Shown piece by piece: positions 31,414-40,740 of a stretch of 57,318 nt of DNA (positions are counted from its first letter, which is position 1; the number at the start of each line of letters is the position of its first letter). The DNA lies in assembly GCA_003281635.1 (NCBI GenBank), contig QCBK01000009.1:1-57318 (forward strand), in the 5' to 3' direction. Origin of the DNA: Prochlorococcus sp. AG-347-G22 (GTDB lineage Bacteria > Cyanobacteriota > Cyanobacteriia > PCC-6307 > Cyanobiaceae). The position numbers were made by a program, and so were the translations under genes. Below the pieces are notes generated by a model that saw only the letters and a list, made by a program, of their open reading frames with translations, was not told the DNA's origin and did no database searches.

Positions 31414-32342
31414 AAGACAAAAATTATAAAATAGTTTCCCTTTACTCTTTCTTCCCATTTCAAGAAAACTTAATTATTGATCTAAAAGATAAATTATTAG
31501 AAATCGAGAATGAAAACGATCTTTCAGGTCTATTGATTTTTGCAAGTGAGGGCATTAATGGAACTATTTGTGCTGAGAAAAATGTAATTGATATTGTTAT
31601 AAATTTAATTAATAAATATGCAGACAATAGAAATTTGAATATCAAAGTTAACTTTTCAAAAAAGAAAGTCTTCAAAAAATTAAAAATAAAACTCAAGAAA
31701 GAAATAGTTACCATGGGTGTCCCTGAAATAAACCCTTCAGAAAATAATGGAACATATATTGACTCAGCTGAATGGAATAAGTTAATTAGAAATCAAAATA
31801 CAATAGTTATTGATACTAGAAATCATTATGAGGTGTCTTTAGGTACATTTCAGAACTCTATAAACCCAAATACAAGAAGCTTTAGCGAATTCCCCAAGTG
31901 GGTAGATGATCATTTAGATACCCATTTAGAAAATAAAGAGTCTGCAAATATAGCAATGTTTTGTACAGGAGGAATAAGATGTGAAAAAGCTACCAGTTTG
32001 CTGAAAAAGAAAGGTTATAAAAATATTTATCACTTACAAGGGGGCATCCTTCAATACCTTGATGAAATACCAAAAGAAATAAACTTATTTGAAGGTGAAT
32101 GTTATGTTTTTGATAAAAGAGTGGCTTTAGATCAAGAATTAAAAAAAGGCTCCTACTCGATTTGTCATGCATGTGGAATGCCAATTTCAATTCAAGATCA
32201 AGAAAGAAAAGAATATAGAAAGGGTATCCAATGTCATTTCTGCATAGACCAATTCAGTGATGCTGATAGGAAAAGGTTTGAAGAAAGACAAAAACAAATC
32301 GATAGATTAAAAGTGAAAAATCATAAAATCAAAAAAGACTAA
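31410..32342 (+). CDS. trhO: tRNA uridine(34) hydroxylase TrhO (rhodanese-related)
   Basis: Oxygen-dependent hydroxylase family (YceA/TrhO) that makes 5-hydroxyuridine at the tRNA wobble position in E. coli. The N-terminal acylphosphatase-like part has the family segment [16 protein letters not shown] (about residues 39-54). The rhodanese domain (about 125-220) has the active-site loop [13 protein letters not shown], in which the Cys of the CTGGIRC loop is the likely catalytic residue. A C-terminal Cys-rich zinc-like region (CHACGMPIS, then CHFC) follows. At 310 residues it matches the family. It overlaps bioB by 4 bases and is followed by an unknown gene 11 bases later. Confidence 0.9.
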   Translation: MKDKNYKIVSLYSFFPFQENLIIDLKDKLLEIENENDLSGLLIFASEGINGTICAEKNVIDIVINLINKYADNRNLNIKVNFSKKKVFKKLKIKLKKEIVTMGVPEINPSENNGTYIDSAEWNKLIRNQNTIVIDTRNHYEVSLGTFQNSINPNTRSFSEFPKWVDDHLDTHLENKESANIAMFCTGGIRCEKATSLLKKKGYKNIYHLQGGILQYLDEIPKEINLFEGECYVFDKRVALDQELKKGSYSICHACGMPISIQDQERKEYRKGIQCHFCIDQFSDADRKRFEERQKQIDRLKVKNHKIKKD

Positions 32343-32353
32343 TTTTCAAAACC

Positions 32354-32854
32354 ATGAAAGTTGAAGAATTAGAAAAATTAGCAGATACGATTGGATTATT
32401 AATTAAAATTCAAGTCAGAGAAACTTTCGGATTATGTTTCTTTAGAGTCGTTATAGCAGAACAGAAAGATAACATAATTAAGATTTGGGCCGAAATGAAA
32501 GGTTGGACTTATTTAAATAAACAAGGTATTCAACTTGATACATTAAGAATCCTTAGTAAAGCTCCTGCTTTTGTTTCGGAATTAATATGGGCAACAACTA
32601 TGGCGTGGGCGATTGAAAAAAAATCAAGCACCAAAGTAAGACTTTTAGCTATTTTTGATAGTGAAGGATACAGTAAAAAACTTGTAAGATATTTCAAGCT
32701 AATAGGATTCAAAATTGTAAAAGAAGTTGGTTCTAACCCAATAGATCTTTTATTAAGATTGGTTTGGGGAGGTGCAGGTACACTTATGAATGGGGAATGT
32801 ATTTACATTTTGAAAAAACTTGAAAAGAAACTTTCTTTAATTGAAGAAAGTTAA
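32354..32854 (+). CDS. Conserved hypothetical protein (166 aa)
   Basis: No named family is recognised with confidence. The sequence has mixed alpha/beta character. The stretch around residues 95-130 (VRLLAIFDSEGYSKKLVRYF, then LIGFKIVKEVG) looks like the end of a GNAT-type acetyltransferase fold, where a neighbouring residue and a late GF are common. The GxGxG/A cofactor loop is not evident, so an acetyl-CoA role is doubtful. No signal peptide is seen. The protein starts 11 bases after trhO and its 3' end overlaps the convergent lipA by four bases. It is likely the last gene of the lysA-cdaA-uppS-bioB-trhO run. Confidence 0.7.
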   Translation: MKVEELEKLADTIGLLIKIQVRETFGLCFFRVVIAEQKDNIIKIWAEMKGWTYLNKQGIQLDTLRILSKAPAFVSELIWATTMAWAIEKKSSTKVRLLAIFDSEGYSKKLVRYFKLIGFKIVKEVGSNPIDLLLRLVWGGAGTLMNGECIYILKKLEKKLSLIEES

Positions 32855-33750
32855 CCCGCATGATAACTACTTCTAACTAAAGGGCCAGAAGATACTTTTT
32901 TGAATCCTAATTCCTTAGAGAAACAATATAAATATTCAAACTCTGATGGATCCCAATATTTCTTAACAGCCAAGTGATTTAACGAGGGTCTTAAATATTG
33001 GCCAATTGTAATTTGATCACAATCTATTTTTTTAAGATCATAAATTGTATTTTTAATTTCATCCAATGTTTCCCCAAGACCCAACATAATGCCTGATTTA
33101 GTTTGAATATGAGGAGCAATATCTTTTGACTTTTTTAGTAAACTAAGGGATTTTTTGTAGTTTGCACCCCTCCTAACTTCTTTTTGCAGTCTTTCAACAG
33201 TTTCAAGATTATGATTAAAGCATATTGGATCTTTTTCTAAAATCATCTTCAATCTCTCAGTCTGAAGGTTATTAGTTTCATCAAAATTTTTACCCCCACC
33301 CCATAAATCAGGAGTTAAAACCTCTATTTTAATTGTTAAATCAATTTTTCTAATCTCATCAATTGTAGATATAAATAAATTTGCACCATGATCAGGGAGA
33401 TCGTCTCTAGCTACAGATGTCAAAACAACATATTTCAAATTTAGTTCTTTCACTGCTTCAGCGACTTGAGTACATTCATCAATATTGATAGAACTAGGTC
33501 TACCTTTGTTTACTTGACAAAAAGCACATGAACGAGAACATATCGATCCACCCAGTAAGAAAGTGGCTGTTCCTGAGGCATAACATTCTGCTCTATTTGG
33601 ACATCTTGCTTCTTCACAAATAGTATGAATATTTGATTTTTTGATGAGTGTTTGTATTCTTTCGAATTCTGAAGCTTTACTAATAGGAAATTTAATCCAA
33701 GAGGGAAGTCTTAAGATTTTTTCTTTCTTGATTAGATTATTGTCTCTCAT
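32851..33750 (-). CDS. lipA: Lipoyl synthase
   Basis: Radical SAM enzyme inserting two sulfurs into octanoyl chains on lipoyl domains. The LipA-specific auxiliary cluster motif is C-x4-C-x5-C (Cys45, 50 and 56, in CEEARCPNRAEC), and the radical SAM motif is CSRSCAFC (Cys71, 75 and 78). The conserved C-terminal R-S-S-Y-H-A (VRSSYHAG) supplies the Ser ligand of the auxiliary cluster. Length 299 is typical. Cyanobacteria can have two LipA forms, and I cannot tell which this is. It lies 3 bases downstream of recR. Confidence 0.96.
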   Translation of the reverse strand: MRDNNLIKKEKILRLPSWIKFPISKASEFERIQTLIKKSNIHTICEEARCPNRAECYASGTATFLLGGSICSRSCAFCQVNKGRPSSINIDECTQVAEAVKELNLKYVVLTSVARDDLPDHGANLFISTIDEIRKIDLTIKIEVLTPDLWGGGKNFDETNNLQTERLKMILEKDPICFNHNLETVERLQKEVRRGANYKKSLSLLKKSKDIAPHIQTKSGIMLGLGETLDEIKNTIYDLKKIDCDQITIGQYLRPSLNHLAVKKYWDPSEFEYLYCFSKELGFKKVSSGPLVRSSYHAG

Positions 33751-33753
33751 TGC

Positions 33754-34353
33754 CTAATTTAATTTTGTTCTTCCTTCTAGAGCCCTTGCAAGTGTAACTT
33801 CATCCACATATTCAAGTTCACTGCCCATTGGGAGGCCATATGCAATCCTCGTAACTTTTGTAAAAGGGGCTAACAATTTTCCAATATAAAGACTTGTCGT
33901 ATCTCCCTCAACACTAGGAGTCAATGCCAATATGATCTCATCTATTTCAGACTTACTAACTCGTTCTACCAAGCTTCTTATTTCTAAAAGTTCAGGGCCA
34001 ACAGAATCCATTGGAGATATTAAACCACCAATAACATGGTAGACACCTTTAAATTCTCTGGCGCGCTCCAAAGCAAGCAAATCTTTAGTTTCTGCTACTA
34101 CACAGATTAGTTTTTGATTTCTTTCAGTATTTTTACAAATTTCACATTCATCTTCTGAAGTCAAATTGAAACACTTTTTGCAACGACCAACATTACTATG
34201 TGCTTCTAACAGAGCCTTTGAAAAATCTCTAATTGTACTTTCAGGTTGTTTTAAAATAAACAGAGCTAATCGTTGCGCTGTTCTTGGACCAATCCCTGGG
34301 AATTTCTCAAAATGACCAATTAATTTTGAAAGTGGTTTGGTAAAAGTAATCAA
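33754..34353 (-). CDS. recR: Recombination protein RecR
   Basis: RecR forms a ring clamp that acts with RecF/RecO to load RecA on gapped DNA. The protein (199 aa) shows the helix-hairpin-helix start ([13 protein letters not shown], about residues 18-30), the zinc finger C-x2-C...C-x2-C (Cys58, 61, 70 and 73) and a Toprim domain ([14 protein letters not shown], about 82-95). The 3'-terminal [20 protein letters not shown] segment is RecR-typical. With recBCD in the same window, both presynaptic pathways appear represented. The gene is divergent from the PsbP-like lipoprotein. Confidence 0.96.
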   Translation of the reverse strand: MITFTKPLSKLIGHFEKFPGIGPRTAQRLALFILKQPESTIRDFSKALLEAHSNVGRCKKCFNLTSEDECEICKNTERNQKLICVVAETKDLLALERAREFKGVYHVIGGLISPMDSVGPELLEIRSLVERVSKSEIDEIILALTPSVEGDTTSLYIGKLLAPFTKVTRIAYGLPMGSELEYVDEVTLARALEGRTKLN

Positions 34354-34456
34354 AATTAAACTATTTCTAGGGATAATTTAGACGCAAAATTCTTAATTGC
34401 CATAATTGTTTGCTTTTAATGTCTTATTATGTTTTTAATTAGTAATTTCAAACAAA

Positions 34457-35014
34457 ATGAAAAATATTAAATTTAACCCTTTCAAATATTTATTTTTGAT
34501 TTTTTTGTGTTTAACACTGAGTGCTTGTAGTGGCGGACTTAATGCGGGATTAGAAGCTTATCAAAGTCCAGATGGAAGATATGCCTTTTTGTATCCAACA
34601 GGATGGACGAGAGTAAAAGTCGATGGAGGACCTGAAATTATTTATCATGATTTAATAAATAGTAATGAGACCTTAAGTTTAGTTATTTCAGATGTAAATA
34701 AAGAGGTTCAATTAGAGCAGTTAGGGAGCCCAAATGAAGTAGGCCAAACATTAATTGATAAAGTCATAGCCCCCGAAGGTTCAGGTAGAGAGGTAAAACT
34801 TATAAATTCTAATAAGAGGGAAGCATCCAATCATATTTTCTATGATTTAGAATATCAAGTAAATTTAAACGAACAGGCCAGGCACGAATTAGCTACTGTA
34901 GTAATTGATAGAGGAACACTTTACACTTTTGCTGTGGGAACAAATGAAGATAGATGGAATAAAGTTGACGGTATTTTTAGTAATGTAATTGAATCATTTA
35001 ACTTCTTAATATAA
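34457..35014 (+). CDS. psbP: PsbP-like photosystem II lipoprotein
   Basis: Cyanobacterial PsbP (CyanoP) family, a lumenal lipoprotein associated with photosystem II assembly or repair. The N-terminus has a basic start, a hydrophobic stretch (YLFLIFLCLTL) and a lipobox LSACSGG with the lipidated Cys near residue 24. The PsbP fold begins at YQSPDGRYAFLYPTGW (about 35-50) and continues to the C-terminus. Total length 185 is standard for CyanoP. CyanoP versus PsbP-domain paralogues cannot be separated for certain by eye. Convergent with the ABC transporter gene; 15 bases separate the stops. Confidence 0.9.
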   Translation: MKNIKFNPFKYLFLIFLCLTLSACSGGLNAGLEAYQSPDGRYAFLYPTGWTRVKVDGGPEIIYHDLINSNETLSLVISDVNKEVQLEQLGSPNEVGQTLIDKVIAPEGSGREVKLINSNKREASNHIFYDLEYQVNLNEQARHELATVVIDRGTLYTFAVGTNEDRWNKVDGIFSNVIESFNFLI

Positions 35015-35029
35015 CTTAGAAATTATATA

Positions 35030-36802
35030 CTAAATTCCTACTTGAACATTCCATAAATCAGCATATATTTTGTTCTGGTCTAAAAGTTTTTCATGCTTTC
35101 CGCTTTCAACTATTATACCTTTATCAAGAACAACAATATTATCCGCATTTTTTATAGTGCTCAATCTATGAGCTATTACTATAGTTGTTCTTTCTTTTGT
35201 GATCTTAGATAATGATTTTTGAATTAAAGCCTCTGTTTCATTATCAACTGAGGCTGTAGCTTCATCTAGTATTAATATTGGAGCATCCTTTAAAACAGCT
35301 CTCGCCAAGGCAATTCTTTGACGTTGTCCGCCTGAGAGCCTTTGGCCCCTCTCCCCCACAATAGTTTTATAACCATCTGGTAATTGTTCAATAAATTTAT
35401 GAGCTTCCGCGATCTTAGAAGCTTTAACTATATCCTTAAAAGTAGGATTGATTGAGCCATAAGCAATATTTTCTTGTACACTACCATGAAATAAATAAGT
35501 TTCTTGACTTACTAAAGAAATACACTTTCTTAAATCCCTTAAATTTATTTCTTTAATAGAAATGCCATCCAAGGTTATTGATCCGTTATTACTATCATAA
35601 ATCCTAAGTAGTAGTTTTATTATTGTACTTTTTCCAGAGCCTGTTAAGCCAACGATTCCTAATGTTGAGTTATTTTCAATTTTGAAATTTATATTTTTTA
35701 AAGTTAAATCTCGTCCAGGATAATTAAAATTTACATTATTAAAAATAATTTCTCCTTTGATATCTTTAAGTTCAATTTTTATTTTTCCATCTTTTATTTT
35801 TATAGGCGTATCTATTAGATCAATTACTCTATCTATTGAAGCCATAGATCTCTGAAAATCATCTAAAACATGACCCAAAGTGGTTAAAGGCCATAATAGT
35901 CTTTGTGTAATAAACACTAAAAAACTATAAGTTCCTACATCAAGTGTCTTATTCCAAGTTTGGAAACCTCCAATTAATAAAATCGCAATAAAAGCAAATA
36001 AAATTGCAAATCTTATAAGAGGGATAAAAGCAGAAGATAATTTTATTGCAGCCTTATTACTTCTTTGATAATCAAGACTTTCTTTATTTAATCTGTTTAG
36101 TTCCCATTTTTCTTTAGTAAAACTTTTTATAGTTAGTATTCCACTTAAATTATTATTAAGTCTTGTTGCCAACAGTCCAGCTTTATTTCTAACGTCTCTA
36201 TATTTTGGAGCAAGCTTCCTTTGAAATTTAATTGATCCTAAAAATATGATTGGGATTGGAAAGAAAGCAAATAAAGCGATTTTTGGAGCTACAAAAATCA
36301 TAGTGCCCCCAATAATTAAAACAGTTATAAATAACTGAATAATCTGATTAGCCCCTTGGTCTAGAAATCTCTCGAGTTGATTTATATCATCATTCAAAAC
36401 AGATAACAATCTTCCAGTATTATCATTTTCAAAAAAATCCATATCTAATTCCTGAATATGCTCATAAGCTTTAATTCTTAATTTGTGTTGCGATAGCTGA
36501 GCCAAATTTCTCCACAAAATCGAATATAAATATTCAAAGGAGGATTCACCAGACCAAACTATTCCTGAAGCAAATGCAAGAAAAATTAATTGTGCTGGAA
36601 CTTCTTTTATCCCAAAACCAGCAATCCATGAATTCTGTTCCTTCACAACGATATCAACTGCAAGACCAATTATTACAGGGGGGGCTAAATCTAATATTTT
36701 ATTAATTATGGAACTAATAAAAGCAAAAAATAGTAACCTTCTTTCTCCAATCAGATTTAAATAAAGTCTAATTATTGGATTTTGATTTTTCTTAGACCTC
36801 AT
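35030..36802 (-). CDS. ABC-type exporter, fused membrane and ATPase domains (MsbA/lipid A exporter-like)
   Basis: Type IV ABC exporter half-transporter (590 aa) that would work as a homodimer. Six membrane helices occupy roughly residues 20-310, and the ATPase domain about 345-590. Walker A is GLTGSGKST, the Q-loop lies in SLVSQETYLFHG, the signature is LSGGQRQR, Walker B is ILILDEATAS and the H-loop is IVIAHRLST. The substrate is not deducible; lipids, peptides or drugs are possible. A small exported protein gene lies 10 bases upstream and the DEAD-box gene 9 bases beyond that, so the three may share a transcript. Confidence 0.93.
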   Translation of the reverse strand: MRSKKNQNPIIRLYLNLIGERRLLFFAFISSIINKILDLAPPVIIGLAVDIVVKEQNSWIAGFGIKEVPAQLIFLAFASGIVWSGESSFEYLYSILWRNLAQLSQHKLRIKAYEHIQELDMDFFENDNTGRLLSVLNDDINQLERFLDQGANQIIQLFITVLIIGGTMIFVAPKIALFAFFPIPIIFLGSIKFQRKLAPKYRDVRNKAGLLATRLNNNLSGILTIKSFTKEKWELNRLNKESLDYQRSNKAAIKLSSAFIPLIRFAILFAFIAILLIGGFQTWNKTLDVGTYSFLVFITQRLLWPLTTLGHVLDDFQRSMASIDRVIDLIDTPIKIKDGKIKIELKDIKGEIIFNNVNFNYPGRDLTLKNINFKIENNSTLGIVGLTGSGKSTIIKLLLRIYDSNNGSITLDGISIKEINLRDLRKCISLVSQETYLFHGSVQENIAYGSINPTFKDIVKASKIAEAHKFIEQLPDGYKTIVGERGQRLSGGQRQRIALARAVLKDAPILILDEATASVDNETEALIQKSLSKITKERTTIVIAHRLSTIKNADNIVVLDKGIIVESGKHEKLLDQNKIYADLWNVQVGI

Positions 36803-36812
36803 AAAATAACAA

Positions 36813-37106
36813 TTAAATTTTTCTATTATTTTTTAAATTTTCTTTAGTTTCTAATCTACATTTTGTTTTTGCATATTGATGACTTGAAGTTTGTATAAAT
36901 TCTTCGTAGTAACAATCACAAGTTTCATTCGCAATTTCTTCACTATATACCATTTTTGCTTTCAACATCTCCTCTTTGACACTCTGAAGACAAAATAATT
37001 TTATAAGCGAATTATGTTTCGTTTGAGCCAAATAGTAACTATTAAAAGAGTTCAATAGGATTATCAGATTCACAAAAATAAAGAATTTATATTTGCTAGC
37101 TTTCAT
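36813..37106 (-). CDS. Small exported protein with four Cys (97 aa)
   Basis: I do not recognise the family. The N-terminus looks like a signal peptide or anchor (KYKFFIFVNLIILLNSF, about residues 5-21). The mature part contains four Cys (39, 63, 65 and 83), spaced so that two disulfides or a metal site are possible, with the motif ETCDCYYEEF in the middle and a Lys-rich end. It is likely periplasmic or lumenal. The gene lies between the helicase and ABC exporter genes with gaps of 9-10 bases, which supports its reality and a shared transcript. A role with the exporter is only a guess from position. Confidence 0.65.
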   Translation of the reverse strand: MKASKYKFFIFVNLIILLNSFNSYYLAQTKHNSLIKLFCLQSVKEEMLKAKMVYSEEIANETCDCYYEEFIQTSSHQYAKTKCRLETKENLKNNRKI

Positions 37107-37115
37107 TATCAGTCC

Positions 37116-38897
37116 CTAGTTTCTGACTTTAATTTTTTTTAATTTATTTTTAGTTTCTATATGCAGATCTCTGGGTAAATCCACCAAACTGTAATCGTTA
37201 AAAATCTGTATCTTACCTATTGACCTACCATTTATATTAGTTGAATTACAGATTGAGGATATAATATTTGCAACTCGAACCCCATCAAATTTACCAAAGT
37301 TAAATTTGTAGGTTTCAAAAGAATCATTTTGATAATTATTTCTTCTATTTGAATTTCTCATACGATTATTACTATTTCTATTTGATCTATTTCGATCGTT
37401 GTTATTTTGCCTATGAATCCAAGAGTCATCTTCATTAACAAAAAATGATTTATTACCTATTACTAAATTAATCGCCGCCATTGCAATATTTGAGTCATCC
37501 ATAAAGTGTTTTTCTTTTAAATTATCTAGTACATCAATAATCAAAGCTTTATTTTCTTCATTTTCATCTTTAGCTAAAGAACTCTCATTGACATTCTCTA
37601 TAAGTTTCTCCATCCTTTTTTCATTTATTATTTTATTACTTGGGATATTAATTTCTTCAATCTTAGTTCTTGTTGAGTTTTCTAAGTTTCTTAGAAAATG
37701 TTTTTCTCTTTGATTAACAAATAAAATTGCTTCTCCTGATCTACCTGCCCTTCCAGTTCTTCCAATTCTATGCGTATATGTTTCCTTATCAAAAGGAAAA
37801 TCGTAATTAACAACAAGTTTTATCCTCTCAACATCTAATCCTCTAGCTGCAACATCAGTAGCAACAAGGATATTAATAAATCCTTTTTTTAATCTATCTA
37901 CAGTATTTTCTCTTTGATTTTGCGGTATATCTCCATTAAGTACAGCCACAGTATGGCCAGAATTCTCTAAAGCTTCAGCTATTGAAGTAGTAAGTAGTTT
38001 TGTCCTCACAAAAATTATTACTCCCTCGTTATTAAGTTCTAATATTCTTTTTAAAGCATCTAACTTATGATGCCTTTGTACATAAAGAAATTTTTGCGAA
38101 ATTAATTGAGTTTCTTTTTTGACACTTTTGATTAATATTTCGGCGGGATCATTTAGATATTTTTTTGCTATATTTTTTATCTCACTAGGCATTGTTGCTG
38201 AGAACAATACCATCTGTTTATTTTCTGGAAGTTGATCTATTATCCATTCAATATCTTCAAGAAAACCCATATTTAACATTTCATCTGCTTCATCTAAAAC
38301 TAGACAATTTATGTCTTTAATTTTAAAAGTTCCCTGCCTGATATGATCCATTATTCGACCAGGCGTACCAACTACTACGTCAACTTTTCTTTTCAATGCA
38401 GAAATTTGATTTCGATAGTCGGTACCGCCATATATTGCAACCGTCTTAAAATTACTAGATTCTGAACTATAACTTTTAAAAGATTCTGCCACTTGAGTTG
38501 CTAATTCTCTTGTAGGAGTCATAACTAAAACCTTGGCATTTAATTCTTTATTATCTGAAAGTTTTTCTATTAATGGTAATGCGAAAGCTGCAGTCTTACC
38601 TGTTCCTGTTTGTGCTTGACCTAGTAAATCTCTGCCTAACATTAGTTCCGGAATTGCAGCTTTTTGGATGGGAGTTGGATTTTTATATCCTTTGTTTTTT
38701 AGCGAATTTAAAATCGATTGATTAAACCCAAATTCGATAAATCCATTCTCATTATCATTTCCTTTCGATACATCTAATGGTTGAAATGCAATTTCTTTTT
38801 TGTTCTCTACGTTCTTTAATTCATGTAGGGAAACGTCTTTATTCTGAGATTTTTCTTGTTCACTATTAAGGGAGTTACCATCTTTTTTAGAAGCCAT
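37116..38897 (-). CDS. deaD: DEAD-box RNA helicase (DeaD/CsdA-like)
   Basis: ATP-dependent RNA helicase of 593 residues. The Q motif precedes YKNPTPIQKAAIP, Walker A is AQTGTGKT (95-102), the DEAD box is LDEADEM (Asp202-Asp205), SAT is motif III and HRIGRTGRAGR is motif VI. A linker rich in Arg and Asn (about 490-515) leads to a C-terminal DbpA-type RNA-binding domain (NIISSICNSTNINGRSIGKI). This arrangement matches CsdA/DeaD, which helps ribosome assembly and cold adaptation. The redox-controlled cyanobacterial homologue CrhR is a related candidate. A hairpin lies directly before its start. It is the first gene of a group with the exported protein and the ABC exporter. Confidence 0.93.
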   Translation of the reverse strand: MASKKDGNSLNSEQEKSQNKDVSLHELKNVENKKEIAFQPLDVSKGNDNENGFIEFGFNQSILNSLKNKGYKNPTPIQKAAIPELMLGRDLLGQAQTGTGKTAAFALPLIEKLSDNKELNAKVLVMTPTRELATQVAESFKSYSSESSNFKTVAIYGGTDYRNQISALKRKVDVVVGTPGRIMDHIRQGTFKIKDINCLVLDEADEMLNMGFLEDIEWIIDQLPENKQMVLFSATMPSEIKNIAKKYLNDPAEILIKSVKKETQLISQKFLYVQRHHKLDALKRILELNNEGVIIFVRTKLLTTSIAEALENSGHTVAVLNGDIPQNQRENTVDRLKKGFINILVATDVAARGLDVERIKLVVNYDFPFDKETYTHRIGRTGRAGRSGEAILFVNQREKHFLRNLENSTRTKIEEINIPSNKIINEKRMEKLIENVNESSLAKDENEENKALIIDVLDNLKEKHFMDDSNIAMAAINLVIGNKSFFVNEDDSWIHRQNNNDRNRSNRNSNNRMRNSNRRNNYQNDSFETYKFNFGKFDGVRVANIISSICNSTNINGRSIGKIQIFNDYSLVDLPRDLHIETKNKLKKIKVRN

Positions 38898-38903
38898 TTT
38901 AAA

Positions 38904-38928
38904 TGCCTAATAATCTTCTGATTAGGCA
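38904..38928 (-). promoter_or_regulatory. Hairpin just upstream of the DEAD-box gene
   Basis: An 8-base perfect inverted repeat (TGCCTAAT / ATTAGGCA) with a 9-base loop ends 6 bases before the deaD ATG. On the mRNA strand it is followed by only TTT, so it is a poor terminator for recD and more likely a 5'-leader structure that could affect ribosome access. RNA-helicase genes are often autoregulated, so this position is notable; function is unproven. Confidence 0.5.
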
Positions 38929-39035
38929 TTCAACAAATATCTAAATTGACTTAAATTGTTGACTAGCCTTACAGAGCCGAATTATTAATCTAACATCTTA
39001 AGGTTAAGATCTTACTTATTTCTCAAAAATAAAAT

Positions 39036-40739
39036 TTAATTTAAATAATATATGTTCAAAAATTTTTTTGCTCTTGTAACAGCGGTATAAAGTAATCTTC
39101 TTTCGAAATTATCTCTGCAAAAGATATTTTCACTATCTTTTATTTCTCTTAAAGCATATTGATTTCTTCTATATTTTTGTGTCCACAAAATGCTTACTTT
39201 CTCAGATTCACTTCCTTGAGATTTATGAATAGTAATGGCTATTGCTGGCACAACATTTTCCAAATTAGATGGATCAATTAATGAGACAATTTCTTCGTTA
39301 TTATCATTAAATTTTCTAAAAAGATATTTTCTTTTATTTTTTAAACCTATAATTACTCCGATATCCCCATTTGACAATCCCAGTTCATTATTATTTTTTG
39401 TACACATTATCGGAACACCCTCATTAAGAGTTTTAAGGTCATATGGCTTTTTTTGACCAAAAATAGTTTCATTCAAATATTCAACACCCCATATTCCAGA
39501 ATTTTTTTCACATAAAATCAAGTGACTTTGTAAATCCTGAAATATCTTATCTACTAAGTCTTTTTCATTAAGCAATAAGTTATCAATACCCTCATCAAAT
39601 ATAGATTTTTTTTTACTTAAATTTGATGTTGAATGATTTAACTTATTTAGATGAGTTGTAATCGAAAAAAATAGATCTTTTGGAATATCTTTTTCTCTAC
39701 TTTTAAAAATAGTAACTTCTTTTGAATTATTATTTCTTTCTAATTCTTTTATCTTTTGATTAAGTAAAGAAAAATCATTTTTAAAAATTAAACTACTAAT
39801 TAATGCTATATCTCCAATATTTCTATAAGTTTTTTCTAAATTTACTACACAAGATTTAATTGAACTATTATCAGAATATTCAAACAAATAATTCCAGATA
39901 GAACAGTTATTTACTGGGGACAATTGATTTTTATCTCCAACTAAAATAATTTTACAGTCCTTTGCTAGCAAACTTAAAACTGATTCAATCAAATCGATAT
40001 TAACCATTGACATTTCATCAACTATGAAAAAATCAAGTTCTTTTAGTTTAAATTTCAACTTAAGAGATTTATTTTGAGAATTTAAAATCCATCTATGTAA
40101 AGTTTGAAATTCTATTTGGTCTAGAAATTTGCTAAGGGAAATATTTTTTTTATCATTAAGAGCTTCTTTTAAACGAGCTGTCGCTTTACCAGTTGGAGCA
40201 GACAAACCAATATTTAAAAAGTTATCAATTTGAAGCAGTTCTAGTATTAACTTTATTATTAAAGTGGTTTTACCCGTACCTGGTCCTCCTTGAAGGAAAA
40301 CTAAGTTTGAATATTTAAATATATTTTTAATTTGATCAATTTTATTATCATCTTTATAAATTATTGAGTTCATTAAATTATCGGTATCTATTTTTTTTAG
40401 AAATGAATTAATAACTCTTTCTATCTTTTTTGACCATTTTGATAAGGATAATTTTCTATTTACTAATACGAATGGAGAATGAAGGGAACCAATCAAACCT
40501 ATATTTTTTAGAACGTCTATATGTTTGTTGGGCCAGCCATCTTCTAATAATTCAAAGATTATTAAACTACTATCAACATCAATAATAGTTTCACCATTTT
40601 TTTCAAACTCTAATAAAATTCTAATTACATCTTTTACGAAATTTCCATATTTTTTTTCACTAAAGTTGAAAATACCTAAGATTAAATTAAATATATGATC
40701 GTATTGGAACTTTTCAATATCTGTAGTAGTTTTAGTCAT
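39036..40739 (-). CDS. recD: Exodeoxyribonuclease V subunit alpha (RecD)
   Basis: 5'-3' helicase subunit of RecBCD. Superfamily 1B motifs are visible: Walker A LQGGPGTGKTT (Gly151-Thr159), the ILVGDKNQLSP motif with VGDxxQL, and a Walker B-like FFIVDEMSM. The C-terminal UvrD-like part contains ITIHKSQGSE and YTAVTRAKK. It is 567 residues, near normal for RecD (E. coli 608). Its start abuts recB; the gap is one base. It is the last gene of the recC-(ICMT)-recB-recD group. The 138-base gap downstream leads to the deaD promoter region. Confidence 0.95.
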   Translation of the reverse strand: MTKTTTDIEKFQYDHIFNLILGIFNFSEKKYGNFVKDVIRILLEFEKNGETIIDVDSSLIIFELLEDGWPNKHIDVLKNIGLIGSLHSPFVLVNRKLSLSKWSKKIERVINSFLKKIDTDNLMNSIIYKDDNKIDQIKNIFKYSNLVFLQGGPGTGKTTLIIKLILELLQIDNFLNIGLSAPTGKATARLKEALNDKKNISLSKFLDQIEFQTLHRWILNSQNKSLKLKFKLKELDFFIVDEMSMVNIDLIESVLSLLAKDCKIILVGDKNQLSPVNNCSIWNYLFEYSDNSSIKSCVVNLEKTYRNIGDIALISSLIFKNDFSLLNQKIKELERNNNSKEVTIFKSREKDIPKDLFFSITTHLNKLNHSTSNLSKKKSIFDEGIDNLLLNEKDLVDKIFQDLQSHLILCEKNSGIWGVEYLNETIFGQKKPYDLKTLNEGVPIMCTKNNNELGLSNGDIGVIIGLKNKRKYLFRKFNDNNEEIVSLIDPSNLENVVPAIAITIHKSQGSESEKVSILWTQKYRRNQYALREIKDSENIFCRDNFERRLLYTAVTRAKKFLNIYYLN

Positions 40740-40740
40740 T

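Noticed and set aside
38904..38928. Hairpin considered as the terminator of recD
   Set aside because: Only three T follow on the mRNA strand before the deaD start codon; a leader element fits better.
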